Assembly: GCF_001522545.3 (NCBI RefSeq) | Contig: NC_031769.1 | Span: forward strand, 11,891,888 to 11,955,887 | Length of the DNA stretch: 64,000 nucleotides | From: Parus major | Taxonomy: Eukaryota; Chordata; Aves; Passeriformes; Paridae | Direction: 5' to 3' | In this document: positions 63,501 to 64,000 of the stretch, piece by piece | Numbering within the stretch: position 1 is the first letter of the stretch | Layout of the letters: the number at the start of each line of letters is the position of its first letter | Position numbers and translations under genes: made by a program | Notes under the pieces: model-generated | Told to the model about the DNA's origin: nothing | Databases searched by the model: none | Seen by the model: the letters and a program-made list of their open reading frames with translations, nothing else

Positions 63501-64000
63501 TCCGAAGTCCATTTAGACAATCACAGAATATTCCTATAGTGTTCCTTTAAACTTTAGCAGTTACTTGCACATAACCCACCTGCAGAAGTGCCTCCACCTC
63601 ACCCCACCTATCAGTGGGAACCTGCTGCATGACAGGGTTATTTGCCTTTGTCTTTACAAAAGTATAGCAGGACTGAGTGCCCTTTAACAGCATTATTGTC
63701 ACCTGCTTTGAAGCTCTCAATATGATTGTGGAAGCTATTGTTTCAGCCTTCATAAACAGAAGGGAGGGAAGATGAGAGCCATGGGGGCTGTATTTGCACT
63801 GCATAATGGAGCAAGGGTGGATATTCCTTAGCTGCTGCTGGCTAAGGCTGCCCTGACACTGGAATATAATTATATTAACACACAATGGATTTTGTGCTAG
63901 TAAAACATCCTTCCTGGAGTCCTCTCAGGCCTTGTGCCAGGCTCTGGGCTGCAGCACTGTAACAAGAGTGACCTGCTGAGGGCAAGGTCTCCATCACTGA
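60546..64000. other. Unique non-coding sequence to the window end
   Basis: It includes an 18-A run (60808-60825) and a very AT-rich patch at about 63360-63475. A possible eroded CR1 tail word (GTAGAATCATAAAATCAAAT near 63162-63181) is also present. The minus-strand 112-codon frame at 63547-63885 is not recognised. It lies in a moderately GC-richer block and has no clear splice or promoter context. The plus frames near 62764-63088 are short and overlap each other. Confidence 0.5.

Overview
The window looks like vertebrate nuclear DNA, most likely from a bird and perhaps a songbird. It is AT-rich, with no operons, no compact genes, no tRNA or rRNA, and no CpG-island-like promoter that I could see. 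The interspersed repeats I recognise are short 5'-truncated CR1 LINE fragments, the main retroposon of sauropsids. One of them (46590-46800, minus strand) keeps the octamer-type CR1 3' tail. I saw nothing resembling Alu, B1 or L1. Low repeat density, long unique AT-rich stretches and frequent A/C-rich or T/G-rich simple tracts also fit an avian gene desert or very large introns.

Layout: 62-355 is a polypurine (GGAAAA)n/(GAAAAA)n array. 356-14558 is unique non-coding sequence with scattered simple repeats. 14559-14678 is an assembly gap of N, directly followed by a polypyrimidine array (14679-14917) made of the same hexamers in the opposite orientation. 14918-37000 is unique sequence with an old CR1 piece (16244-16345), a homeobox/octamer-motif-rich block that resembles a conserved enhancer (19500-19605) and a perfect 12-bp hairpin (27318-27345). 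37000-41300 holds a possible A-tailed retrocopy, a CR1 fragment, and a possible solitary LTR containing a degenerate CCCTTA hexamer array. 41300-56200 is again mostly unique, with a G-rich inverted repeat, a CR1 copy and several homopolymer tracts. 56218-56360 is the best protein-coding candidate in the window: an exon-like block with a good acceptor, a good donor and an open frame with a PxDLS-type motif. The last 7.6 kb has weaker exon-like signals (58256-58408 and 59674-59819).

Nearly all open frames in the window are short, have no recognisable domain, and have AT-driven or low-complexity compositions. I treat them as chance. No complete gene, operon or novel multi-gene system is visible. 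The main leads are the 56.2 kb exon candidate, the enhancer-like blocks, the telomere-like hexamer array inside a possible LTR, and the mirrored purine/pyrimidine arrays, one of which abuts the assembly gap.
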